Shown here piece by piece: positions 1 through 5,643 of a DNA stretch of 6,811 nucleotides. Position numbers and translations under genes: made by a program. The notes under the pieces were generated by a model that saw nothing but the letters and a program-made list of their open reading frames with translations, was not told where the DNA came from and made no database searches. Each line of letters starts with the position of its first letter. The first letter of the stretch is position 1. The stretch is from Legionella genomosp. 1 (lineage in GTDB: Bacteria > Pseudomonadota > Gammaproteobacteria > Legionellales > Legionellaceae), in assembly GCA_945889365.1 (NCBI GenBank), contig CAMDBQ010000078.1, forward strand, positions 1 through 6,811, written 5' to 3'.

Positions 1-269
1 CTATCAAAGGGTATACTCTGGTGGGCACTGCAAATGAAAAAGTGCCGATTGTTTCATTTGTCCATGGTACGATTCATGCGCATGATGTCGCCACTATTTT
101 AGATAACGAAGGCATAGCCATTCGCAGTGGCCATCATTGCGCCATGCCATTGATGGATTTCCTTCAAGTTTCTGCAACAAACCGGGTCTCACTATCGTTT
201 TATAATACTGAACAAGAAATTGATGCCTGTGTTAATGCATTACAAAAGGTTAAAGAGGTATTTGCCTGA
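1..269 (+). CDS. sufS: Cysteine desulfurase SufS, C-terminal fragment (5' end outside window)
   Basis: PLP-dependent cysteine desulfurase of the SUF pathway: it takes sulfur from L-cysteine as an enzyme persulfide for iron-sulfur cluster assembly in the cytosol. Only about the last 88 residues are here. The reading frame is open from base 3, upstream of the first in-frame GTG at 21, so this is a truncated gene and not a small one. The diagnostic stretch is GTIHAHDVATILDNEGIAIR followed by SGHHCAMPLMD; the Cys codon at 138-140 is the family's catalytic persulfide cysteine. HHCAMPLM is typical of the SufS branch (group II) rather than IscS. The end, with aromatic SFYNTEQEID and a short terminal helix, is normal for the family, so the C-terminus looks complete. 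Its TGA overlaps the start of sufU by one base (TGATG), implying coupled translation with its likely sulfur acceptor. Identification is firm. Confidence 0.95.
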   Translation, partial: IKGYTLVGTANEKVPIVSFVHGTIHAHDVATILDNEGIAIRSGHHCAMPLMDFLQVSATNRVSLSFYNTEQEIDACVNALQKVKEVFA

Positions 270-715
270 TGGATTTACGTGAGCTTTATCAAGAAATTAT
301 TATTGATCATAATCGCAACCCGCGTAATCACCATGCGCTGGATCATGCAACCAGTCAGGCGAGGGGATTTAATCCCTTGTGTGGCGATAAATTAACCGTC
401 TACGTTCAGGTCGTAAATAATGTTGTCCAAGATGTTAGTTTTGTCGGTTGCGGTTGTGCAATTTCTCAAGCCTCTGCATCGTTGATGACAGATGCAATGA
501 AGGGCAAAACAGTTGTGGAAGCGCATCAATTGTTTGAGCGTTTTCACACGATGCTAACGTCTGAAGAAGACATTCCAGAGTTGTCTTTGGATAAACTGAC
601 CGTATTAGCCGGTGTGAGAACGTTTCCAGCGCGGGTAAAGTGCGCGACTTTAGCTTGGCATACGCTTGAAGCTGCGTTAAAAAAAGATGCAGCTTTAGTC
701 AGTACGGAGAATTAA
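269..715 (+). CDS. sufU: SufU, SUF-type Fe-S assembly protein / sulfur acceptor
   Basis: 148 residues, the usual SufU length. SufU belongs to the IscU/NifU N-terminal fold family. In Bacillus it is a zinc protein that accepts sulfur from SufS; an Fe-S scaffold role has also been proposed. Visible signatures are NPLCGD (Cys38, Asp40), GCGCAISQAS (Cys63, with an extra Cys61) and FPARVKCATLAW (Arg122, Cys125). Cys38, Asp40, Cys63 and Cys125 correspond to the zinc ligands and active cysteine of SufU. The stretch at about 97-124, including LTVLAGVRTFPARVKC, is the insertion that separates SufU from IscU, and the IscU LPPVK motif is absent. It sits between sufS and sufT, overlapping sufS by one base and leaving one base before sufT, so it is very probably co-expressed with both. 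Whether it works as acceptor or scaffold here is inference from the family. Confidence 0.94.
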   Translation: MDLRELYQEIIIDHNRNPRNHHALDHATSQARGFNPLCGDKLTVYVQVVNNVVQDVSFVGCGCAISQASASLMTDAMKGKTVVEAHQLFERFHTMLTSEEDIPELSLDKLTVLAGVRTFPARVKCATLAWHTLEAALKKDAALVSTEN

Positions 716-716
716 C

Positions 717-1052
717 ATGTTTGGATTTAATAAAAAACCAACGAACGACGAGTTAAAAGACGCCGTGATTGCCGGACTTAAAACGGTATTTGATCCTGAA
801 ATCCCAGTTAATATTTATGATTTGGGTTTGATTTATGACATTGCGATCGATGAAAAGCAACATGTCTCCATCCAAATGACCCTGACATCCCCTGGATGCC
901 CTGTAGCACAAACTTTTCCTGGTACGGTTGAAAAAGCTGTAAATGAAGTTGAAGGGGTGAGTGATTGTACAGTGGAATTGGTATGGGAGCCGACGTGGAC
1001 TCAGGAACGAATGACTGAAGCTGCAAAGTTGGAATTAGGCATGTTTTATTAG
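717..1052 (+). CDS. sufT: SufT, DUF59/MIP18-family Fe-S maturation protein
   Basis: 111 residues of the MIP18 (DUF59) family, whose SUF-linked members help load or mature iron-sulfur proteins in the cytosol. Seen in order: a short N-terminal extension (1-10); DPEIPVNIYDLGLIYDI (26-42), the family's first signature; MTLTSPGCPVAQTFPG (54-69) carrying the conserved Cys61; and the C-terminal VWEPTWTQERMTEAAKLELG (89-108), a block characteristic of SufT. This C-terminal block and the operon position separate it from PaaD and from ApbC/Mrp-type proteins with a DUF59 domain. The ATG lies one base after the sufU stop (TAACATG). An upstream AGTACGGAGA gives a plausible ribosome site (GGAG) inside the sufU end. 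It is the last SUF gene; epmA follows after two bases. Family assignment is secure; the molecular role is less settled in the literature. Confidence 0.93.
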   Translation: MFGFNKKPTNDELKDAVIAGLKTVFDPEIPVNIYDLGLIYDIAIDEKQHVSIQMTLTSPGCPVAQTFPGTVEKAVNEVEGVSDCTVELVWEPTWTQERMTEAAKLELGMFY

Positions 1053-1054
1053 GT

Positions 1055-2005
1055 ATGAATAATCAATGGCAACCTTCAGCATCAATCGCCTCTCTTCACG
1101 AACGCGCCGGTATTCTGAAACAGATCCGCGAGTTTTTTAACTCACGTTACTATCTGGAAGTTGAAACCCCAGTGATGGCGCGTTACGGCATCACCGATGT
1201 GTATCTGGCCAACATCAAAGCTAGCTTTCGCGGTGAATCCTATTGCTTGCAAACCTCCCCTGAATACCATATGAAACGCTTGCTAGCTGCTGGCAGTGGG
1301 GCGATCTTCCAGTTGGCGCGAGTATTTCGTGATGATGAACTGGGTCGATGGCACAATCCTGAGTTTACTTTATTAGAATGGTATCAACTTGATATTGATC
1401 ATCATGCGTTAATGACAGAAGTGAATGATTTGCTGCGGCTGGTGCTAGGTTGCGCGCCGATGATCAAAAAAACCTATCAGCAAGCCTTTTTGGAGGCGTG
1501 TGATATTGATCCTATGCAGGCAAATATCGGTGCATTGAAACTCGTTTTAAAACAATTTGATTTGGACAACGTACTCCCTGAGTCAGAACAAGATCGAGAT
1601 CAATATTTATTCTTGCTCATGAGCCATGTTGTTGAGCCCTTTCTAAGTAAAGAGCCGGTTCCTGTGGCTGTATATGATTTTCCGGTATCTCAAGCGGCAC
1701 TGGCGCACATTAACCATGGCGTTGCTGAACGTTTTGAAGTCTATTACCGTGGTGTTGAATTAGCCAACGGCTTTCATGAATTAACCGATGTTGCAGTTCA
1801 GAGAGCACGATTTAGCCATGATATTGCTGCTCGACGTGAGCGTGGGTTGTCAGCCAGTTTGCCGGATGAATATTTGTTACAAGCAATGGAGCACGGGTTG
1901 CCTGCATGCAGTGGTGTTGCCTTGGGCATTGAACGCTTGCTTGCACTGGCACTGCATAGACCCTGCATAGCCGAGACATTGACGTTCGACTTTTCCAGAG
2001 CTTAA
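1055..2005 (+). CDS. epmA: EpmA, elongation factor P--(R)-beta-lysine ligase (PoxA/GenX/YjeA)
   Basis: 316 residues against about 325 in E. coli. EpmA is a short class II lysyl-tRNA-synthetase paralogue that activates (R)-beta-lysine with ATP and attaches it to a lysine of EF-P, helping ribosomes through polyproline stretches. It lacks the tRNA anticodon-binding N-domain, so the class II catalytic core starts almost at once. Visible blocks are WQPSASIASL (5-14), TSPEYHMKRLL (67-77), motif 2 FRDDELGRWHNPEFTLLEW (91-109), a substrate-site segment ERFEVYYRGVELANGFHEL (225-243) and motif 3 GVALGIERLLALAL (287-300). TSPEYHMKRLL and the WHNPEF form of motif 2 separate it from LysS. It starts two bases after the sufT TAG with no good ribosome site, so coupling to sufT is likely. 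Its TAA overlaps the convergent lolB stop. The partner genes epmB and efp are not in view. Confidence 0.96.
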   Translation: MNNQWQPSASIASLHERAGILKQIREFFNSRYYLEVETPVMARYGITDVYLANIKASFRGESYCLQTSPEYHMKRLLAAGSGAIFQLARVFRDDELGRWHNPEFTLLEWYQLDIDHHALMTEVNDLLRLVLGCAPMIKKTYQQAFLEACDIDPMQANIGALKLVLKQFDLDNVLPESEQDRDQYLFLLMSHVVEPFLSKEPVPVAVYDFPVSQAALAHINHGVAERFEVYYRGVELANGFHELTDVAVQRARFSHDIAARRERGLSASLPDEYLLQAMEHGLPACSGVALGIERLLALALHRPCIAETLTFDFSRA

Positions 2006-2628
2006 ACCTTCCAGTGTTTGATAACCAGCTTAATCAATACGCCATGCCCTTGAAGGTGAATTTTGCTCGGTAAAGTCATTCCGCCAGCGGATGTATATGC
2101 CGTGTATTTAATTGAATATCCTGCTTGGGTAAATCCAATTAAATAGTTATTTGCATCGACACGCTTGGCTTGAATCGAACCGGATGCAGGCAAGCCTCTG
2201 ACCCAATAATATAAATTCTTGACAGGCAAACGAACGCCAGTTTGTTTTTGTAATAATTCGTCGGCATTGTTTGAAGAAATTCTTTTCGGGCCATCACGGT
2301 AGGTGATTACAGCGCCGTGTTTTTCAACAATAACGGTGCCGCCACCCAATGGTCCAAATAAACGAATTTGATACTGATTGGGACCTTGTTGCAACCAGTT
2401 AATTGAAGCAGTCCAGCCTCGTTTTTTATTTCTGGCAGCAATAGCACCTGACAATTCCCAAGATGATAGCGATGCTGGTGATAATGTAGCAGGTGCTGTT
2501 GTGTGTCTATGTCCTACAGGCATGGTTACGGCCTGACCCGATGCGGTATTGGATGTCCGATGGGCTGAAGCTGAAAATGTTGTAATCATGCAGATAGAAG
2601 CGATGAAGATGAGTTTAAATCCGTTCAT
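2002..2628 (-). CDS. lolB: Outer-membrane lipoprotein localization factor LolB-like protein, no lipobox seen
   Basis: 208 residues, the normal LolB length. LolB receives lipoproteins from LolA in the periplasm and inserts them into the outer membrane. The mature domain (about 55-208) follows LolB order: WELSGAIAAR, GWTASINWLQQGPNQYQIRL (71-90), the loop FGPLGGGTV (91-99) matching the protruding-loop NPLGSTEL of E. coli LolB with its functional leucine (Leu94 here), TGVRLPVKNLYYWVRGLPA (130-148), a late GYSIKYTAY, and MTLPSKIHLQGHGVLIKLVI (184-203). Oddly, the leader MNGFKLIFIASICMITTFSASAH has an AxA signal-peptidase-I site (after Ala22) and its only cysteine, Cys13, is preceded by ASI, not a lipobox. 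The frame upstream reaches a stop at 2653-2655 with no ATG, GTG or TTG, so no hidden leader exists on the DNA as given. A Thr/His/Pro-rich linker (about 23-55) follows. Weak ribosome site AGAGA. Confidence 0.85.
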   Translation of the reverse strand: MNGFKLIFIASICMITTFSASAHRTSNTASGQAVTMPVGHRHTTAPATLSPASLSSWELSGAIAARNKKRGWTASINWLQQGPNQYQIRLFGPLGGGTVIVEKHGAVITYRDGPKRISSNNADELLQKQTGVRLPVKNLYYWVRGLPASGSIQAKRVDANNYLIGFTQAGYSIKYTAYTSAGGMTLPSKIHLQGHGVLIKLVIKHWKV

Positions 2629-2671
2629 ATGGGTCTCTAGGGTTACTTTTATTTAACAATACGCTAGACTT

Positions 2672-2677
2672 CGTCAA
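2672..2677 (-). promoter_or_regulatory. Possible -35 element of the lolB promoter
   Basis: On the minus strand this reads TTGACG, five of six to the sigma-70 -35 consensus, within the 71-base gap shared with coaD. The best -10 partner downstream is only fair (TTAAAT at about 15 bases spacing). lolB has no co-directional gene upstream, so it needs a promoter here; the exact site is a guess. Confidence 0.3.
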
Positions 2678-2679
2678 TA

Positions 2680-2685
2680 TACAAT
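2680..2685 (+). promoter_or_regulatory. Possible -10 element of the coaD promoter
   Basis: TACAAT matches the -10 consensus in five of six positions. A TTAACA at 2653-2658 could be a -35 but is spaced too far (21 bases) from it, or 19 from the overlapping TATACA at 2678-2683. Initiation from here would leave only about 7-10 bases of leader before the coaD ATG. coaD also has no visible Shine-Dalgarno sequence, so a very short or near-leaderless transcript is possible. Confidence 0.3.
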
Positions 2686-2699
2686 TACCGTGTCTCATT

Positions 2700-3185
2700 A
2701 TGAAATGTAAGGCAATTTATCCTGGAACGTTTGACCCTGTAACAAACGGCCATATTGATATTATTTCCCGGGCGGCCAGCATATTTCCTGCACTTGTAGT
2801 GGCTGTTGCCACGAATAGTAACAAACGTCCATTTTTTACATTGGCCGAACGGATTGCGTTCGTGGAAGAGGCGGTTAAACATTTACCAGGCGTTACTGTG
2901 GTCGGATTTGATAATTTGTTGGTTAATTTTGTGCATGAGCAGGGCGCCTCAATCATACTTCGGGGATTGCGGGCTGTATCTGATTTTGAATATGAATTTC
3001 AACTGGCAGGCATGAATCGTAAATTATCAAAAAATGTTGAAACGATGTTTTTAACCCCCTCTGAAGATTGCATGTTTATCTCATCAACATTGGTGCGTGA
3101 GATTGCTACATTAGGTGGTGATGTGTCGGGTTTTGTGCCGGGCGTTGTTGTGGAGGCCTTGCGAGTGCATCCGAGCCGCAGCTAG
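2700..3185 (+). CDS. coaD: Phosphopantetheine adenylyltransferase CoaD
   Basis: 161 residues, standard for CoaD (E. coli 159). It adenylates 4'-phosphopantetheine with ATP to give dephospho-CoA, the penultimate step of coenzyme A synthesis, in the cytosol as a hexamer. The nucleotidyltransferase fold is clear: AIYPGTFDPVTNGHID (5-20) with Thr10 and the TxGH histidine His18, Lys42 in SNKRPFF, LRGLRAVSDFEYEFQLAGMN (87-106) with Arg88 and Arg91, and the ISSTLVREIATLGGDVSGFV stretch (127-146). Thr10, His18, Lys42, Arg88 and Arg91 fall at the same numbers as the E. coli active-site residues. The start is fixed by the conserved N-terminus; there is no convincing ribosome site before it. It stands alone, divergent from lolB and convergent with plsC, so it is probably monocistronic. 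Nothing in the protein looks damaged. Confidence 0.97.
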   Translation: MKCKAIYPGTFDPVTNGHIDIISRAASIFPALVVAVATNSNKRPFFTLAERIAFVEEAVKHLPGVTVVGFDNLLVNFVHEQGASIILRGLRAVSDFEYEFQLAGMNRKLSKNVETMFLTPSEDCMFISSTLVREIATLGGDVSGFVPGVVVEALRVHPSRS

Positions 3186-3196
3186 GATCATTCGAC

Positions 3197-3223
3197 CGAG
3201 GCATAAAATGTATCTATGCCTCG
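3197..3223. terminator. Hairpin at the coaD/plsC convergent junction, possible bidirectional terminator
   Basis: A perfect 9-bp inverted repeat, CGAGGCATA (3197-3205) and TATGCCTCG (3215-3223), around a 9-base loop. It begins 11 bases after the coaD stop, and its right arm lies inside the last codons and stop of plsC on the other strand. Neither side has a clear run of T, so intrinsic termination would be weak; it could instead protect 3' ends or aid termination in both directions. Confidence 0.45.
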
Positions 3224-3963
3224 CCAACTAAGGTCTTCATTTCTTGATGAACCAGATCAATCAACTCTTCTTTATTGGCCAGCGTAAACTTCGAGGCATC
3301 AATCGGATCACCAATATGAATTTCAACGTGCTCATTCAGGTTGAATTGACGTGTACGTGCTGGCAAAATATTATTCGCACCGCGTATGCCCATTGGAATA
3401 ATCACAGCCCCAGTCTGGATTGCTGTAATGAAGCCGCCTTTTTTAAACGCGGCAAGTTTGCCGTTTTTAGAACGGGTTCCTTCTGGCGCTATCCACATGA
3501 GAACCCCGCTAACCAGTAATTCTTTCACGTAGTCCAAATCTTTCTGGGCTTGCTGTCTATTATGACGGTCGATAAATGGAAACTCGGCTGCAACCATGCC
3601 TTGTCCCATGATAGGGATCCTGGATAATTCTTTTTTGGAGAGCATGCGTAGCGTATGGCTTGGCCAAGCCACGCCGCTCAGTGGGATATCGTAAAGACTG
3701 CTATGATTGCACATGACAATTGTTCGTTGTCCGGGTAAAGGTTGAACATTATGAGGGTTAAATATTTCGTACTTGACGCCCACAAGTTTAAGAATTTTTT
3801 TTACATATCGAGTGAATGATTGATCACACCATTCGCGGGTGATGCGTCCAAATAATCCTCTTACTGCCGCACGAGAGCATGTATTTACTGTATATAAAGC
3901 TGACATGACAATGATCCACAGTGTTCGCAGTTTGCCGGCTTTTACTTTATTTTTGTTTGTCAT
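3214..3963 (-). CDS. plsC: 1-acyl-sn-glycerol-3-phosphate acyltransferase (PlsC family)
   Basis: 249 residues from the ATG at 3963. PlsC transfers a fatty acyl group to lysophosphatidic acid, making phosphatidic acid at the inner membrane face. Counting from that ATG, the motifs are NHSSLYD (86-92, the catalytic HX4D with His87 and Asp92), MLSKKELSRIPIMGQ (107-121), PEGTRSKNGKLAAFKKGGF (160-178, phosphate-binding EGTR) and VIIPMGIRGA (187-196). A basic N-terminus precedes a hydrophobic segment (about 15-27). A TTG at 3969 is an alternative start two codons upstream; both could use the purine stretch AAGGGCGGA before them, so ATG is preferred on codon grounds. The start lies inside the end of the upstream small membrane gene, so the two are probably translated together. 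It may equally be a PlsC-like acyltransferase with another glycerolipid acceptor; motifs do not decide that. Confidence 0.92.
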   Translation of the reverse strand: MTNKNKVKAGKLRTLWIIVMSALYTVNTCSRAAVRGLFGRITREWCDQSFTRYVKKILKLVGVKYEIFNPHNVQPLPGQRTIVMCNHSSLYDIPLSGVAWPSHTLRMLSKKELSRIPIMGQGMVAAEFPFIDRHNRQQAQKDLDYVKELLVSGVLMWIAPEGTRSKNGKLAAFKKGGFITAIQTGAVIIPMGIRGANNILPARTRQFNLNEHVEIHIGDPIDASKFTLANKEELIDLVHQEMKTLVGEA

Positions 3964-4192
3964 GATCAATGATCCGCCCTTTGGTTTTTGTAATCGGTTG
4001 TTTTTCTGAGAATAAAGAACGTTTAATCAGAGCACATAACCATAGGATGATGCCAATCATCAAGCCCCATACTATAAGATACCATGAGATTATAAACAGC
4101 CCGATAATGCAAGAAACGGCTATTCCCAACACAATATAGGGTCCAATAGCAATTAGTAGTTGTCCGAAAACACGCTGTAATTTATCATTCAT
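3947..4192 (-). CDS. Small two-helix membrane protein, function unknown, coupled to plsC
   Basis: 81 residues from the ATG at 4192; I do not recognise the family. Residues about 11-57 are almost unbroken hydrophobic and fit two transmembrane helices with a short turn near IISWYLIVWG. The N-terminus (MNDKLQR) and the tail after KRSLFSEKQPITKTKGR are basic, so by the positive-inside rule both ends should face the cytoplasm. An earlier ATG at 4231 would give 94 residues, but no ribosome site precedes it and it lies in a CCGCC/GGCGG hairpin; the 4192 start has AAGGTG at a good distance. The 3' end overlaps plsC by 17 bases (23 if plsC starts at TTG), so it is most likely co-translated with the acyltransferase and may share a membrane-lipid role. 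That link is inference from position only. It is probably real: the overlap, ribosome site and membrane profile agree. Confidence 0.72.
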   Translation of the reverse strand: MNDKLQRVFGQLLIAIGPYIVLGIAVSCIIGLFIISWYLIVWGLMIGIILWLCALIKRSLFSEKQPITKTKGRIIDHDKQK

Positions 4193-4196
4193 GTGG

Positions 4197-4202
4197 CACC
4201 TT
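4197..4202 (-). promoter_or_regulatory. Ribosome binding site AAGGTG of the small membrane gene
   Basis: On the minus strand AAGG lies six bases before the ATG at 4192. It decides the start of the small membrane gene in favour of 4192 over the ATG at 4231, which has only pyrimidines (GCCTCC) in the equivalent place. Confidence 0.6.
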
Positions 4203-4364
4203 GTGATGATTTTAAGAAAATTATCCGCCATAATGGAGGCGGGTGCAAGACAAATTGAACGAAATGTGATATCATCCGCATCTTGTTGTGTAATTATAGC
4301 GTATGTTTGGGTAATTTTTTAGCTTTTATGGGTGTTATTTTTGTTTGTTGTTTCATCATCAAGT

Positions 4365-4369
4365 GAGGT
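4365..4369 (+). promoter_or_regulatory. Ribosome binding site GAGGT of the desaturase gene
   Basis: GAGGT with five bases to the ATG at 4375 supports that start. The 140-base gap upstream, shared with the divergent plsC unit, is T-rich on this strand between 4311 and 4350. I see no promoter in it that I would trust, although both transcription units must start there. Confidence 0.65.
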
Positions 4370-4374
4370 AAGCT

Positions 4375-5556
4375 ATGATTTTCGGTGTTTTAAACCTGTC
4401 TTTCTGGGGATATGTATTAGCAACGGTTGTGTTGACGCAAATCTCGATTGCTTCTCAAACGATTTATTTGCATCGTCACCAGACGCATCGCGCCTTGACA
4501 CTGCATCCTTTGGCTAGTCATTTTTTCCGTTTTTGGCTTTGGATGACAACGGGAATGGTTACGGCGGAATACGTTGCAATTCATCGTAAGCATCATGCGG
4601 CAACCGATGTTGAAGGTGATCCGCACAGCCCGGTTGTTGAGGGGATTAAAAAAGTCCTGTGGCAAGGTGCTGAGTTGTATGGTGAAGCAAAAAAAGACAA
4701 AGAACTCATTGAAAAATATTCCCATGGTACGCCTGATGATTGGATGGAGCGTAATGTCTATACTAAACACTCACGCTTGGGTGTTAGTTTAATGTTGATC
4801 ATTAATATCGTATTGTTTGGTATTCCTGGTGTTTCTATCTGGGCTATTCAAATGATGTGGTCTCCTTTTTGGGCTGCTGGCGTTGTAAACGGGCTTGCAC
4901 ATTTCTGGGGATACCGTAATTTTGAGTGTCCTGATGCGTCAACCAACCTGATTCCTTGGGGTTTCTGGATTGGTGGTGAGGAGCTGCATAATAATCATCA
5001 CACGTATGCCTCTTCTGCTAAATTCTCCGTTAAACCGTGGGAGTTCGATATTGGCTGGATGTATATTTGTATCTTGTCGTTCTTTGGTTTGGCTAAAGTA
5101 AAAAAACTGCCGCCGCAACTGGCGCGTGAAGAAGGCAAATTGCACGTTGATTTGGAAACGGTAAGAGCGGTTATCAGCAATCGCTTTCAAGTGATGTCAG
5201 ACTACTACAAACGTGTTGTATGCCCAATTCTGAGTCATGTTAAGCAGGCTAACGTTAAAAACAAAGGTGACAGGAAACTATTTCAGAGTGCTGGTGCATT
5301 GCTGAAAAGCCAGGAGACTCTCTTATCTCCACGTGCCAACACACACTTGCAAACCTTGTTGGAGCGCTATGATCAGTTACGTGTTGTTTATGCCTATCGA
5401 CAATCGTTGCAAAATGTTTGGCTGAAAACGGCTGCTTCTCAAAAAGAATTGGTTGAAGCCTTGCAGCAATGGTGCAAACAAGCTGAAGACTCAGGCCTTG
5501 AAGTGCTGACGCAGTTTGCGCAGCAGCTAAAAGGATATGTCCCTAAAGCGGTTTAG
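4375..5556 (+). CDS. Membrane fatty acid desaturase (DesA / acyl-CoA delta-9 type)
   Basis: 393 residues. Di-iron integral membrane desaturase that introduces a double bond into acyl chains, probably at delta-9, adjusting membrane fluidity. All histidine boxes are present: HRHQTH (His33, His38), HRKHH (His70, His73, His74) and ELHNNHH (His205, His208, His209). Asn172 and His176 in VNGLAHFWGYRN also match metal-site residues known from stearoyl-CoA desaturase structures. HRHQTHRAL and the GDPHSP following the second box are typical of this group. Hydrophobic segments lie near 8-28, 45-66, 136-180 and 226-240. The catalytic part ends near 260; residues about 261-393 form a soluble, charged, helical tail absent from minimal desaturases (see findings). 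The start has a good ribosome site. It is probably monocistronic, with a strong terminator beginning 25 bases after its stop. Acyl-CoA versus phospholipid substrate cannot be told from sequence. Confidence 0.93.
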   Translation: MIFGVLNLSFWGYVLATVVLTQISIASQTIYLHRHQTHRALTLHPLASHFFRFWLWMTTGMVTAEYVAIHRKHHAATDVEGDPHSPVVEGIKKVLWQGAELYGEAKKDKELIEKYSHGTPDDWMERNVYTKHSRLGVSLMLIINIVLFGIPGVSIWAIQMMWSPFWAAGVVNGLAHFWGYRNFECPDASTNLIPWGFWIGGEELHNNHHTYASSAKFSVKPWEFDIGWMYICILSFFGLAKVKKLPPQLAREEGKLHVDLETVRAVISNRFQVMSDYYKRVVCPILSHVKQANVKNKGDRKLFQSAGALLKSQETLLSPRANTHLQTLLERYDQLRVVYAYRQSLQNVWLKTAASQKELVEALQQWCKQAEDSGLEVLTQFAQQLKGYVPKAV

Positions 5557-5580
5557 TTAGATAAGTTCATATGATCGATT

Positions 5581-5643
5581 AACGCGCATCAACTATCTTG
5601 GAAGTTAACGTTCAAGATAGTTGATGCGCGTTTTGCGTTTATT
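5581..5643 (+). terminator. Rho-independent terminator of the desaturase gene
   Basis: A perfect 20-bp inverted repeat: 5581-5600 pairs with 5613-5632 around a 12-base loop. It is followed directly by TTTTGCGTTTATT, an interrupted T tract beginning within the right arm. It starts 25 bases after the desaturase stop, so it is well placed to end that transcript. The T run lies on the + side only. The stem is unusually long and mismatch-free for a simple terminator. Confidence 0.85.

Noticed and set aside
2570..2600. Cys13 of the LolB-like protein as a lipobox cysteine
   Set aside because: The preceding residues are Ala-Ser-Ile and the position is in the middle of the hydrophobic core; an AxA site nine residues on fits signal peptidase I better.
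2717..2956. Minus-strand frames opposite coaD
   Set aside because: They mirror conserved CoaD coding sequence and have no supporting start signals.
3964..3969. TTG start for plsC two codons upstream
   Set aside because: Possible, but ATG 3963 is the stronger codon with a usable ribosome site; the difference does not touch any domain.
4193..4231. Upstream ATG at 4231 extending the small membrane protein by 13 residues
   Set aside because: No ribosome site before it, it sits in a CCGCC/GGCGG hairpin, and the ATG at 4192 has AAGGTG at the right distance.
4417..4770. 117-codon minus-strand frame inside the desaturase
   Set aside because: It lies opposite the conserved histidine-box region, and its product has no recognisable domain; it is a shadow of the real gene.
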